Assembly: GCA_013153795.1 (NCBI GenBank)
Contig: JAADDV010000099.1
Coordinates: forward strand, 1 to 10,636
Length of the DNA stretch: 10,636 nucleotides
Source of the DNA: Aquificota bacterium
Lineage (GTDB): Bacteria; Aquificota; Aquificia; Aquificales; Hydrogenothermaceae
Direction of reading: 5' to 3'
Shown: one piece after another, positions 1 to 6,147 of the stretch
Layout of the letters: the number at the start of each line of letters is the position of its first letter
How positions within the stretch are numbered: the stretch's first letter is position 1
The notes under the pieces: model-generated
Told to the model about the DNA's origin: nothing
Databases searched by the model: none
Seen by the model: the letters and a program-made list of their open reading frames with translations, nothing else
Program-made: the position numbers and the translations under genes

Positions 1-266
1 CAAATATTCTCAGTGTTGTAGAAAAAGAATATCCAAATCTGCTGGAAAACTACATTTTCCTTAGAGAAGTAGAAGCAAGACTTAGAATGATAAAAGGAAT
101 AGGAGTTTCTAAGATTTATGAAAACTCCCCATTCCTTTACAGAATATCCCACTCTTTTGGTATAGAGCCTGCAGAACTATGGCAAAAATTAAAAGATATA
201 AAAGAAGAAAACAGAAAAATATTCTTAAGAGAAATAAAACTGTTAAAGGAGCAAGCAGTTTATTAA
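1..266 (+). CDS. glnE: Probable GlnE C-terminus (glutamine synthetase adenylyltransferase), 5' partial
   Basis: The gene enters from the left edge; its frame starts at base 3 and gives 87 residues before TAA at 264-266. The fragment contains NYIFLREVEARLRMI, which resembles the 'YRFLRxxEhRLQ' helix of the second adenylyltransferase half of GlnE. It is followed by a helical tail (Phe-Gly-Ile-Glu-Pro, then Leu-Trp-Gln-Lys and a run ending in Ile-Phe) like the end of that protein. GlnE attaches or removes AMP on glutamine synthetase according to nitrogen state. No catalytic residues lie in the visible part, so the call rests on tail similarity only. The nearby argF and gltD-like genes fit a nitrogen-metabolism neighbourhood. 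It converges on the Bfd-like gene, and the two stop codons overlap over 263-266. Another protein with a similar helical tail cannot be excluded. Confidence 0.6.
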   Translation, partial: NILSVVEKEYPNLLENYIFLREVEARLRMIKGIGVSKIYENSPFLYRISHSFGIEPAELWQKLKDIKEENRKIFLREIKLLKEQAVY

Positions 267-295
267 GGACATAAACCTTTTTCTTTGGCTTGCTC
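249..295. repeat. Nested inverted repeat at a convergent gene junction
   Basis: A perfect 8-bp outer repeat (249-256 and 288-295) surrounds a perfect 6-bp inner repeat (258-263 and 271-276). The outer arms are coding in both genes: each arm encodes Glu-Gln-Ala near the C-terminus of its own protein (glnE-like on plus, Bfd-like on minus). It probably acts as a shared 3'-end structure for the two converging transcripts. Confidence 0.55.
258..286 (+). terminator. Weak intrinsic terminator of the glnE-like gene
   Basis: The six-base arms GTTTAT (258-263) and ATAAAC (271-276) enclose a 7-base loop holding the stop codon. They are followed by CC, then TTTTTCTTT on the plus strand. The stem is AU-rich and weak by itself. 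It lies inside an outer 8-bp inverted repeat, GAGCAAGC (249-256) with GCTTGCTC (288-295). The call is by eye; no folding energy was calculated. Confidence 0.4.
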
Positions 296-508
296 TAAAA
301 TTTCTGTTAAATGAATTTCTCTTTCACCGTCAGGGTCATCTTCTGGAGACTTGCATAGTCCACAGGCTGTCCCTGCATCTGTTGCATTCATTAATTCTTC
401 TAATGTGCAGGCTCCATTTTCTATTGCCTCAAGAATTTCTCCTAAAGTAACACCCATACAAAAACAAACTTCTGTATCTTTGTCCATCTGAAATATATCT
501 TTTGCCAT
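263..508 (-). CDS. Bfd-like [2Fe-2S] domain protein, 81 aa
   Basis: This small single-domain protein has the cysteine layout of the bacterioferritin-associated ferredoxin (Bfd/Fer2_BFD) family. Cys15-x-Cys17 is followed 31 residues later by Cys49-x2-Cys52, with the helical stretch 'GVTLGEILEAIENG...TLEELMNATDAGTACGLC' between and around them. In the family the four cysteines bind a [2Fe-2S] cluster; relatives occur alone or as modules in NirB, NifU-like and glutamate-synthase-type proteins. Two further cysteines (34 and 80) are unlikely ligands. I chose the ATG at 508-506 because AAGGAGGTT lies just upstream of it. An in-frame ATG 21 codons further upstream would add a basic hydrophobic stretch without a good ribosome site. 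The gene is transcribed away from argF. Its electron-transfer partner is not visible, although the gltD-like flavoprotein nearby is a conceivable one. Confidence 0.8.
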   Translation of the reverse strand: MAKDIFQMDKDTEVCFCMGVTLGEILEAIENGACTLEELMNATDAGTACGLCKSPEDDPDGEREIHLTEILEQAKEKGLCP

Positions 509-512
509 ATCT

Positions 513-521
513 AACCTCCTT
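513..521 (-). promoter_or_regulatory. Strong ribosome binding site that sets the Bfd-like start
   Basis: On the minus strand AAGGAGGTT precedes ATG (508-506), with 6 bases between GGAGG and the start. It rules out the longer in-frame start that would add 21 residues. Confidence 0.8.
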
Positions 522-542
522 TTTTTATAAAAAAATAATCGA

Positions 543-573
543 AATATAGATATAACTATGAGATATTTCACAA
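543..573 (-). promoter_or_regulatory. Possible promoter of the Bfd-like gene
   Basis: On the minus strand TTGTGA (573-568) and TATATT (548-543) are separated by 19 bases, which is longer than ideal. In such AT-rich DNA this match could be chance. It lies in the divergent region between this gene and argF. Confidence 0.3.
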
Positions 574-610
574 TTAGTTAGAAAATCTTTATCTATCAAT
601 ACATTCCTGA

Positions 611-639
611 TTGAATAAAAAATCAAACAATGTTATATT
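611..639 (+). promoter_or_regulatory. Sigma-70-type promoter of argF
   Basis: TTGAAT (611-616) and TATATT (634-639) are separated by exactly 17 bases. Transcription would begin near base 646, leaving a leader of only about 20 bases. The ribosome site begins at about 654. This placement puts the ATG at 630 inside the promoter, so it cannot be the argF start if this promoter is used. Confidence 0.6.
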
Positions 640-653
640 TTTTCTTTACAAAA

Positions 654-662
654 GAGGAGGAG
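654..662 (+). promoter_or_regulatory. Ribosome binding site fixing a TTG start for argF
   Basis: GAGGAGGAG lies six bases before TTG at 669-671. This is the only strong purine-rich site near the 5' end of the gene, so it decides the start. Confidence 0.7.
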
Positions 663-668
663 AATATA

Positions 669-1580
669 TTGAAGAGGGATTTCCTGAATATTTCAGACCT
701 TACAAAGAAGGAAATTGAAGAAATTATAGAGTATGCTTTAAAACTAAAAAAAGATAAATTTTTAGACCGTAGTCTTGAGAATAAATCTATAGGTCTTGTT
801 TTTATGAAACCTTCTACACGAACAAGAATATCTTTTGAGGTTGGCGTTTATCAGATGGGAGGTCAACCAATATATATACAAGGCTCTTCTACCCAAATGA
901 GCAGAGGAGAGGATATTAAAGATACTGCCAGGGTTTTATCCAGATATTTAGATGGTCTTGTTATAAGAACATATGCCCATAAAGAAGTAGAAGAGCTAGC
1001 AGCTTATTCAGATTTTCCTGTTATAAATGCTTTAACAGATTATGCCCATCCCTGTCAGGTTTTAGCAGACTTTCAAACTATATACGAGATATTTGGAAAG
1101 CTTGAAGGTTTGAAGCTTGCGTATATAGGCGATGGGAACAATATGGCAAATACTCTTCTTATTGGTTGTGCTCTTATGGGAATGGATGTGTCTATAGCTT
1201 CTCCTGAAGGATATGAACCAAATGGAAAAGCGGTTGTTGAGGCTTTGAAATATGCAAAGGAAACAGGTGCCAAGGTTGAAATACTAAATAACCCAGAAGA
1301 AGCAGTAAAAGGAGCTCATGTTCTTTATACAGATGTCTGGGTAAGTATGGGTCAAGAAGGAGAAAAAGAAAAAGTAAATGTTTTTGAAGGTTTTACTATA
1401 GATGAAAACCTTGTTAAAAAAGCAGAAAAAAATGCAGTTGTTATGCACTGTTTACCTGCCCATAAAGGAGAGGAAATAACTGAAGAAGTTTTTGAAAAAT
1501 TTGCTGATGTGATTTTTGAACAAGCTGAAAACAGGCTTCATGCCCAAAAATCATTAATGAGTTTTCTATTTAAAAAATAA
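669..1580 (+). CDS. argF: Ornithine carbamoyltransferase ArgF, 303 aa
   Basis: The enzyme transfers the carbamoyl group of carbamoyl phosphate to ornithine, giving citrulline, in cytoplasmic arginine synthesis. All family signatures are present. Ser49-Thr-Arg-Thr-Arg53 binds carbamoyl phosphate, in the context KPSTRTRISFEVG. His127-Pro-Cys-Gln130 is the HPxQ motif, and His260-Cys-Leu-Pro263 carries the ornithine-site cysteine. The C-terminal ENRLHAQK helix is also there. The HCLP motif separates it from aspartate carbamoyltransferase. Length is typical. I chose TTG at 669, giving fMet-Lys-Arg-Asp-Phe-Leu. It follows a strong ribosome site, and the 13 extra codons from ATG 630 would overlap the promoter and encode a Phe-rich stretch with no family counterpart that I know. 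The gltD-like gene follows after 15 bases and is probably co-transcribed. Confidence 0.95.
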   Translation: MKRDFLNISDLTKKEIEEIIEYALKLKKDKFLDRSLENKSIGLVFMKPSTRTRISFEVGVYQMGGQPIYIQGSSTQMSRGEDIKDTARVLSRYLDGLVIRTYAHKEVEELAAYSDFPVINALTDYAHPCQVLADFQTIYEIFGKLEGLKLAYIGDGNNMANTLLIGCALMGMDVSIASPEGYEPNGKAVVEALKYAKETGAKVEILNNPEEAVKGAHVLYTDVWVSMGQEGEKEKVNVFEGFTIDENLVKKAEKNAVVMHCLPAHKGEEITEEVFEKFADVIFEQAENRLHAQKSLMSFLFKK

Positions 1581-1595
1581 ATCAGGAGGTTAAAT

Positions 1596-3047
1596 ATGTC
1601 TCAGGAAAGAAAAAGACAAAGGCCTGTTTACAGAAGGCATGATAGAATTCCCCTACCTATGTTTCCTCCAGAGGTAAGAAAAAACACTTTTAAAGAGTTT
1701 ATCCTTGGTTACGGTCATACTGCTGCTAAGGATGAAGCTTTTAGATGTATCCTTTGTAAAAAAGCTCCATGTACTCCATCTTGTCCAGTAGAAAGTGAGA
1801 TGGAAAAATGGATTGAAAGAATCCAACATGATGATACTTTTGGAGCATATAAAATCTTAAGAGAAAAAAATCCTTTTTCTTCTGTATGTGGAAGGGTTTG
1901 TCCTCAGGACAGACTTTGTGAAAGCACGTGTGTTTTAACATTTAAAGATAATGGACAAGCTGTAAGTATAGGTGGACTTGAAAGATTTGTAGGTGATTCT
2001 GTAAGAATGTCTGGAATAGAATGGGTTGATGAAAAAGAACCTCCTACAGGTAAAAAAGTTGCTGTTATTGGTGCAGGACCAGCAGGACTAGCAGCAGCAT
2101 ATTTCCTTGCAAGAAAAGGGCATTCTGTAACTGTTTTTGAGGCTCTTCCATTTACAGGAGGAGTAATGAGATATGGTATTCCTATGGCTAGACTTGATAG
2201 ACATGCTCTTGATTTTGAAATAGGTTTAATAGAAAAGCTTGGGGTAGAAATAAGGACTGGTGTAACTGTTGGAAAAGATATAACAATTCCAGAACTTCAA
2301 AAGGAGTATGATGCAATCTTTATCGGCGTTGGTTCTGGTCGTGGAAAGAAAATGGGAATACCAGGTGAAGACCTAAAAGGAGTTTATACAGCCATTGGCT
2401 TCCTTATGAAAGTAAACGTAGGACATACCCATCCTTTACTTGCACCAGAAGAAGATGTAGAGCTTCCAAAAGGAAAAAAAGTTGCTGTTATTGGTGGTGG
2501 ATTTACAGCTGTTGACTGTATGATTACAGCTATAAGACTTGGAAATGAAACTCATCTTGTATATAGAAGAACAAGAGACACATCCTCTGCAAAAGATGAA
2601 GAATGGGACCATCTGGCAGAAGAAGGAGCAATCTTCCACTGGCTTACACAGCCTATAGAAGTTATTGGAAACGACAAAGGAGAGGTTGTAGGTCTTAAAT
2701 GTGTAAAAATGGAGCTTGTCCCAGATGAAAAAGGAGGAAGACCAAGACCCAAGCCAGTAGAAGGCTCAGAGCATATTATAGAATGTGATTGTGTTATTAT
2801 GGCTGTTGGACAGGGAGATAATCCAGTAGCTTATAAAGATGTTCCAGGTCTTAAAATAGACAAATGGAATAACCTCTCTACAGTAGATGAAAAATATAGA
2901 ACAAATGTTGAAGGTATTTTTGCTGGTGGTGATGTTGTAAATGGTGGAGATACTGTTGTTACAGCAATAAGACATGCAAGAGATGCTGCAGAGTCTATAC
3001 ATGAATACTTAATGACAGGTAAATGGGAATACAACAAAGAAGATTAA
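1596..3047 (+). CDS. gltD: GltD-type NAD(P)H-dependent iron-sulfur flavoprotein (glutamate synthase small-subunit family), 483 aa
   Basis: The family passes electrons from NAD(P)H through FAD and N-terminal [4Fe-4S] clusters to a partner. In glutamate synthase that partner is the large GltB subunit, which makes glutamate from glutamine and 2-oxoglutarate. Residues 51-112 hold the two cysteine groups: C51-x2-C54-x4-C59-x3-C63 and C98-x3-C102-x5-C108-x3-C112. The FAD-binding motif GAGPAGLAAA begins at residue 159, and the NAD(P) motif GGGFTAVD at 300. The closing FAD motif AGGDVVNGGDT starts at 443. Length fits GltD (about 470) and related proteins. ATG 1596 follows an AGGAGGT site. No gltB is in the window, so it might instead be an NfnB/SudA-type subunit or a stand-alone glutamate synthase of the archaeal kind. 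Position behind argF and near glnE favours glutamate metabolism. Confidence 0.85.
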   Translation: MSQERKRQRPVYRRHDRIPLPMFPPEVRKNTFKEFILGYGHTAAKDEAFRCILCKKAPCTPSCPVESEMEKWIERIQHDDTFGAYKILREKNPFSSVCGRVCPQDRLCESTCVLTFKDNGQAVSIGGLERFVGDSVRMSGIEWVDEKEPPTGKKVAVIGAGPAGLAAAYFLARKGHSVTVFEALPFTGGVMRYGIPMARLDRHALDFEIGLIEKLGVEIRTGVTVGKDITIPELQKEYDAIFIGVGSGRGKKMGIPGEDLKGVYTAIGFLMKVNVGHTHPLLAPEEDVELPKGKKVAVIGGGFTAVDCMITAIRLGNETHLVYRRTRDTSSAKDEEWDHLAEEGAIFHWLTQPIEVIGNDKGEVVGLKCVKMELVPDEKGGRPRPKPVEGSEHIIECDCVIMAVGQGDNPVAYKDVPGLKIDKWNNLSTVDEKYRTNVEGIFAGGDVVNGGDTVVTAIRHARDAAESIHEYLMTGKWEYNKED

Positions 3048-3053
3048 GCCTCT

Positions 3054-3085
3054 AAAGGGGAGTTCCTTCCCCTTTTTCTTTTCTC
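3054..3085 (+). terminator. Intrinsic terminator after the argF-gltD unit
   Basis: A perfect 8-bp stem, AAAGGGGA (3054-3061) with TCCCCTTT (3068-3075), encloses a 6-base loop and runs into a T-rich tail (TTTTTCTTTTCT). It begins 6 bases after the gltD stop codon. It separates this unit from the dnaJ operon. Confidence 0.9.
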
Positions 3086-3200
3086 TTCTAATTTAAATTC
3101 CAAAATCTTAGTTTATATCTATATAACTTTTTTATATATCTTTAATCATATTCTTTGACAAATATATCATAATATTCTTACTTCTAAATCTTTGGAAAAT

Positions 3201-3229
3201 TTGACAATATTAGACTAAAGTTATATATT
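3201..3229 (+). promoter_or_regulatory. Promoter of the dnaJ-hspR operon
   Basis: A consensus TTGACA (3201-3206) and TATATT (3224-3229) are spaced by exactly 17 bases, about 37 bases before the dnaJ ATG. This is a vegetative sigma-70-type pattern, which fits control by a repressor rather than by a heat-shock sigma factor. A second TTGACA at 3155-3160, within a similar 11-base context, has no -10 at the right distance. The rest of 3086-3266 is AT-rich with no open frame I would call. Confidence 0.7.
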
Positions 3230-3266
3230 TTTACTTGAATAAAACAGAATAAGAGGTGGTTATTAA

Positions 3267-4421
3267 ATGGCTAAGAAAGATTATTATGAGATTCTAGGAG
3301 TCAGTAGAAATGCAACTCAAGATGAAATAAAAAAAGCTTACAGAAGGCTTGCAAGAAAATATCACCCAGATTTAAATCCAAATAACAGAAAAGAGGCAGA
3401 AGAAAAATTTAAGGAAATCAGCGAAGCTTATCAAGTTTTATCAGACCCAGAAAAAAGAAAAATGTATGACCAATTTGGTCACTCAGCTTTTGAAGGTGGA
3501 GGAAGTGGTTTTGAAAATATAAATTTTGAAGACCTGTTTGGATTTGGTAGAAGTTCGAGAGGAGAAGCTAGAGATTTTGGAAGTATCTTTGAAGACCTAG
3601 AAGATATACTTGGTGGATTTTTTGGAGGCGGTAGAAGAACAAAAAGAGAAAGCAGAAGAACCTATCAAAAAGAAAGAGGAGAAGATATATATCAAACAGT
3701 AACTATTTCTTTAGAAGATGCATATAAAGGGACTACTTTAGCTATAGAAGTTCCTCGTTATGTAATATGTGAAAAATGTGCAGGAACAGGTCAAAAACCA
3801 GGAAGCACGCCTAAAACATGTCCTAAATGTGGAGGCTCTGGACAGGTTGTTTACTCAGCAGGATTTATGCAAATAGCCCAGACATGTCCTGAATGTGGAG
3901 GGACAGGAGTTATACCAGAACCTTGTGATGTATGTAATGGAAGAGGCCTTGTTTTAAAAACAGAAACAGTAAAAGTAAAAATTCCTCCTGGTGTTGATAA
4001 TGGAACAAAACTTAGAATCCCAGGAAAAGGACATAGTGGAAAATTTGGAGGACCTCCAGGGGATTTATGGATAATTGTGAATGTTCAGCCTCACTGGCTA
4101 TTTGAAAGGAAAGGAGACAATCTTTACGTAAAAGTTAATATTTCTGTCACAGAGGCAATAAAAGGAACAGAAATAGAAATACCAACATTAGATGGAAAAA
4201 CAGAAAAAATTCATATAAAACCGGGAACTCAAAGTGGAGAAAATATAAGAATTCCCGGAAAAGGAATGCCAAGACTTAAGTCTTCTGGATATGGAGACCT
4301 TGTAGCTGTTGTAAACGTTATTATCCCATCTATAAAAGACCTCTCAAGAAAAGGCAAGAAACTTGTAGAGGAATTAGATAAGGAAATTCCAAAACCTCAA
4401 ACAAGATATGAAAAACCTTAA
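3267..4421 (+). CDS. dnaJ: Chaperone protein DnaJ (Hsp40), full type I, 384 aa
   Basis: DnaJ is the cytoplasmic co-chaperone that delivers unfolded clients to DnaK and stimulates its ATPase. The J domain covers residues 1-70 with the essential His33-Pro-Asp35. A Gly/Phe-rich linker runs from about 75 to 135. The zinc domain, 168-227, has all four repeats (CEKCAGTG, CPKCGGSG, CPECGGTG, CDVCNGRG). The C-terminal beta-sandwich domains follow, with IPPGVDNGTKLRIPGKG typical of the first. All elements are intact, so it is a type I DnaJ and not CbpA. ATG 3267 is preceded by AAGAGGT nine bases away. Neither dnaK nor grpE is adjacent. The gene leads an operon with hspR 15 bases downstream, as in other bacteria where HspR controls chaperone genes. 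Confidence 0.97.
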   Translation: MAKKDYYEILGVSRNATQDEIKKAYRRLARKYHPDLNPNNRKEAEEKFKEISEAYQVLSDPEKRKMYDQFGHSAFEGGGSGFENINFEDLFGFGRSSRGEARDFGSIFEDLEDILGGFFGGGRRTKRESRRTYQKERGEDIYQTVTISLEDAYKGTTLAIEVPRYVICEKCAGTGQKPGSTPKTCPKCGGSGQVVYSAGFMQIAQTCPECGGTGVIPEPCDVCNGRGLVLKTETVKVKIPPGVDNGTKLRIPGKGHSGKFGGPPGDLWIIVNVQPHWLFERKGDNLYVKVNISVTEAIKGTEIEIPTLDGKTEKIHIKPGTQSGENIRIPGKGMPRLKSSGYGDLVAVVNVIIPSIKDLSRKGKKLVEELDKEIPKPQTRYEKP

Positions 4422-4436
4422 GAGAGGTGATGAACC

Positions 4437-4865
4437 ATGAAAAAAGATAATGATAGAAAAAAAGAACCTGTTTATATGATAGGGGCTGTTTCAAGGATGT
4501 TTAATATACATCCTCAGACCCTAAGACTTTATGAGAGGGAAGGGCTTTTAACTCCTTCAAGAACAGAAGGAAAAACAAGACTTTATTCTCAAGAAGATAT
4601 AGAAAAACTTGAGTTTATTCTTTTTCTTACAAGAGAGCTAGGAGTAAATCTTGCTGGTGTTGATGCAATATTAAGAATGAAAGAACAAATGGAGCAAATG
4701 CAAAAACAGATAGAATATCTTTTAGAATTTATCCAAGAAGAAATAAAAAGAAGATATTCTGAAGACCTCGAAGCTCAAAAAAATGCTCTTGTTAAAATAC
4801 CAAAAGTAGAAATTACTAAATTAGAAGAGTATATGTATAATAAATACAGAAAAAGTGAAAAGTAA
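4437..4865 (+). CDS. hspR: HspR, MerR-family heat-shock repressor, 142 aa
   Basis: HspR represses chaperone operons by binding HAIR inverted repeats, usually with DnaK as co-repressor. The MerR-type winged helix is clear: 'EPVYMIGAVSRMF' starts at residue 10, HPQTLRLYEREGL spans 25-37, and TRLYSQEDIEKL spans 47-58. The stretch GVNLAGVDAIL (69-79) is characteristic of HspR rather than metal- or drug-sensing MerR proteins. A Met/Gln/Lys-rich coiled coil follows at about 80-108. There is no C-terminal ligand-binding domain and no cysteine for metal sensing. The start is ATG 4437 behind an AGAGGTGAT site, 15 bases after the dnaJ stop. Location directly after dnaJ suggests autoregulation of this operon, but no clean HAIR repeat is visible upstream of dnaJ. 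Confidence 0.9.
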   Translation: MKKDNDRKKEPVYMIGAVSRMFNIHPQTLRLYEREGLLTPSRTEGKTRLYSQEDIEKLEFILFLTRELGVNLAGVDAILRMKEQMEQMQKQIEYLLEFIQEEIKRRYSEDLEAQKNALVKIPKVEITKLEEYMYNKYRKSEK

Positions 4866-4867
4866 AT

Positions 4868-4874
4868 AAGAGGT
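4868..4874 (+). promoter_or_regulatory. Ribosome binding site supporting a TTG start
   Basis: ATAAGAGGT, with its AAGAGGT core here, precedes TTG 4884 by nine bases. The same core at the same distance precedes the dnaJ ATG (3251-3257), so the operon seems to use one style of start signal. Confidence 0.6.
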
Positions 4875-4883
4875 CTTCTAAAA

Positions 4884-5306
4884 TTGGAAGAAAGTTTACG
4901 GAAGGAAGTTGAAGAAAAATTTTTAGATTTTCTCTCTTATGTTATGGCTATATTGGAGGAGGAGCTTTCAGAAGTAGATATTAATCAAATAGATGATTAT
5001 TTAAAAATTGCTATAGAGCAACCAGACCTTTATGAAGACTGGCTAGAAAAAATAGAAACAGCTCCTCTTCCAGACCTAGATAAAATAGAAAAGCTCGAAT
5101 TTAGTGATGGTATTCATCTAAAAATTCTTTATTCGTTAAAAACTCCTAAAGCAACTCATTTTAGAAAAATTCGAATAAAAAGTGATGGAGAAGTTCAGGA
5201 AAGAGATTTTATTGAACTTTTTAAAGAAAAAAACGGTGTCAAACTAAAAATTAGATTTTTCTTTGATATTTATGGAAATCTGATTTTTGAAATTCAAAAG
5301 GTTTAA
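4884..5306 (+). CDS. Uncharacterised 140-aa protein in the dnaJ-hspR-prmA operon
   Basis: I do not recognise a family. The N-terminal half (residues 1-65) is acidic and helical, with many Glu, Asp and Leu. The middle has 'ETAPLPDLDKIEKLEF'. The second half, from about 75, alternates hydrophobic and charged residues in probable beta strands ('GIHLKILYSL', 'HFRKIRIKSDGEV', 'GVKLKIRFFFDIYGNLIFEI') and is more basic. There is no signal peptide, membrane segment or cysteine. The chosen start is TTG 4884, behind AAGAGGT. It begins 18 bases after the hspR stop and ends one base before the prmA ATG, so it is surely translated with them. Codon use matches its neighbours, which argues for a real, vertically inherited gene. 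A role in proteostasis or translation is suggested only by position. Confidence 0.75.
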   Translation: MEESLRKEVEEKFLDFLSYVMAILEEELSEVDINQIDDYLKIAIEQPDLYEDWLEKIETAPLPDLDKIEKLEFSDGIHLKILYSLKTPKATHFRKIRIKSDGEVQERDFIELFKEKNGVKLKIRFFFDIYGNLIFEIQKV

Positions 5307-5307
5307 T

Positions 5308-6147
5308 ATGAAAAAACTCATATATACAATCCCTACTCAGCTTTTTGAAATATTTGTAGTAGAGCTAAATGGCTACGGAATAGAAGTTATTAATAAAGAT
5401 GAAAAAGAAACTGTTTTTGCTTTATATTCTGAAGATTCTGAAGTAGAAGCTTTAAAATCTGCTGTAGAAAATATCTTTGAAGATTTAGGAAATGGAAAAC
5501 TTCTTTTAGAAGAAAATATAAAAGAAGAAAATTGGGAAGAAAAATGGAAAGAAAACTTTAAACCTATTAAGGTGCCTCCGTTTATAATTATTCCAGAATG
5601 GGAAATTTACGAAGGCTCTGAATATATTCCTATAAAACTTAAAATAGCCCAGGCATTTGGAACAGGCTTACATGCAACAACTCAGCTAGTTCTTTCATTA
5701 CTTCCTAAGTATATAAAAGAAGGAAAAACAGTTCTTGACATAGGAACAGGAACAGGAATTCTTGCTATAGCAGCTGCAAAACTAGGTGCAGAAAAAGTTG
5801 ATGCTGTGGATATTCATGATAAAGCTGTTGAAGAGTGCAAAATAAACGCATGGGAAAACCAAGTAAAAATAAACTGTTACCAAAAATCAGCAGATGAGAT
5901 AAAAAATTCTTATGATGTGGTTTTAGCCAATCTCCAAATAGAAATCTTTAGAAATTCTTTTGAAAATATATCAAAACTATTTAAAGAGTTTTTGATAATC
6001 TCTGGTATTTTTAAAGAGAAGGAAAAAGAAGAAATCCTTAATATGGCAAAAAAAGAAAATCTTTCTCTTTTAGAAGAAAAATCAAAACCTGAATCTTTAG
6101 AAAAACCTGAGGATTTATGGTATGCATTTGTCTTTAAACATAGCTAA
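5308..6147 (+). CDS. prmA: Ribosomal protein L11 methyltransferase PrmA, 279 aa
   Basis: PrmA uses S-adenosylmethionine to methylate lysine side chains and the N-terminal amine of ribosomal protein L11. The N-terminal substrate-binding domain (about 1-95) ends in ENWEEKWKENFKPIKVPPF, a family hallmark. AFGTGLHATT (116-125) is the PrmA-specific segment before the SAM domain. Motif I is VLDIGTGTG (142-150), followed by an acidic residue in DAVDIHD. ALANL-like 'VVLANLQ' (204-210) takes the place of the usual NPPY-type motif. Length is slightly below the E. coli protein. The ATG at 5308 is one base after the upstream stop, with AAAAGG before it; a TTG 7 codons earlier lies inside the upstream gene and is less likely. 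Its last 26 bases overlap deoC. Confidence 0.92.
   Translation: MKKLIYTIPTQLFEIFVVELNGYGIEVINKDEKETVFALYSEDSEVEALKSAVENIFEDLGNGKLLLEENIKEENWEEKWKENFKPIKVPPFIIIPEWEIYEGSEYIPIKLKIAQAFGTGLHATTQLVLSLLPKYIKEGKTVLDIGTGTGILAIAAAKLGAEKVDAVDIHDKAVEECKINAWENQVKINCYQKSADEIKNSYDVVLANLQIEIFRNSFENISKLFKEFLIISGIFKEKEKEEILNMAKKENLSLLEEKSKPESLEKPEDLWYAFVFKHS
6109..6113 (+). promoter_or_regulatory. Ribosome binding site of deoC inside prmA
   Basis: GAGGA lies eight bases before ATG 6122 within the last codons of prmA. It supports a deoC start that overlaps prmA by 26 bases, over a TTG two codons later. Confidence 0.55.

Noticed and set aside
520..535. T7-AT-A7 palindrome upstream of the Bfd-like gene as a terminator or operator
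   Set aside because: It is a plain AT tract next to the ribosome site, with no GC stem, and no gene ends there.
1073..1273. A 66-codon minus-strand frame inside argF
   Set aside because: It is antisense to a clear argF, has no ribosome site and no recognisable domain.
1741..3037. Several minus-strand open frames of 66-78 codons inside the gltD-like gene
   Set aside because: They lie antisense to a well-supported gene, have odd compositions rich in Ser, Phe, Tyr and Cys, and lack ribosome sites. They are by-products of the AT-rich coding strand.
3086..3266. A small gene or RNA in the largest gap
   Set aside because: The stretch is AT-rich with promoter elements only. There is no open frame with a ribosome site and no stable stem-loop beyond the gltD terminator.
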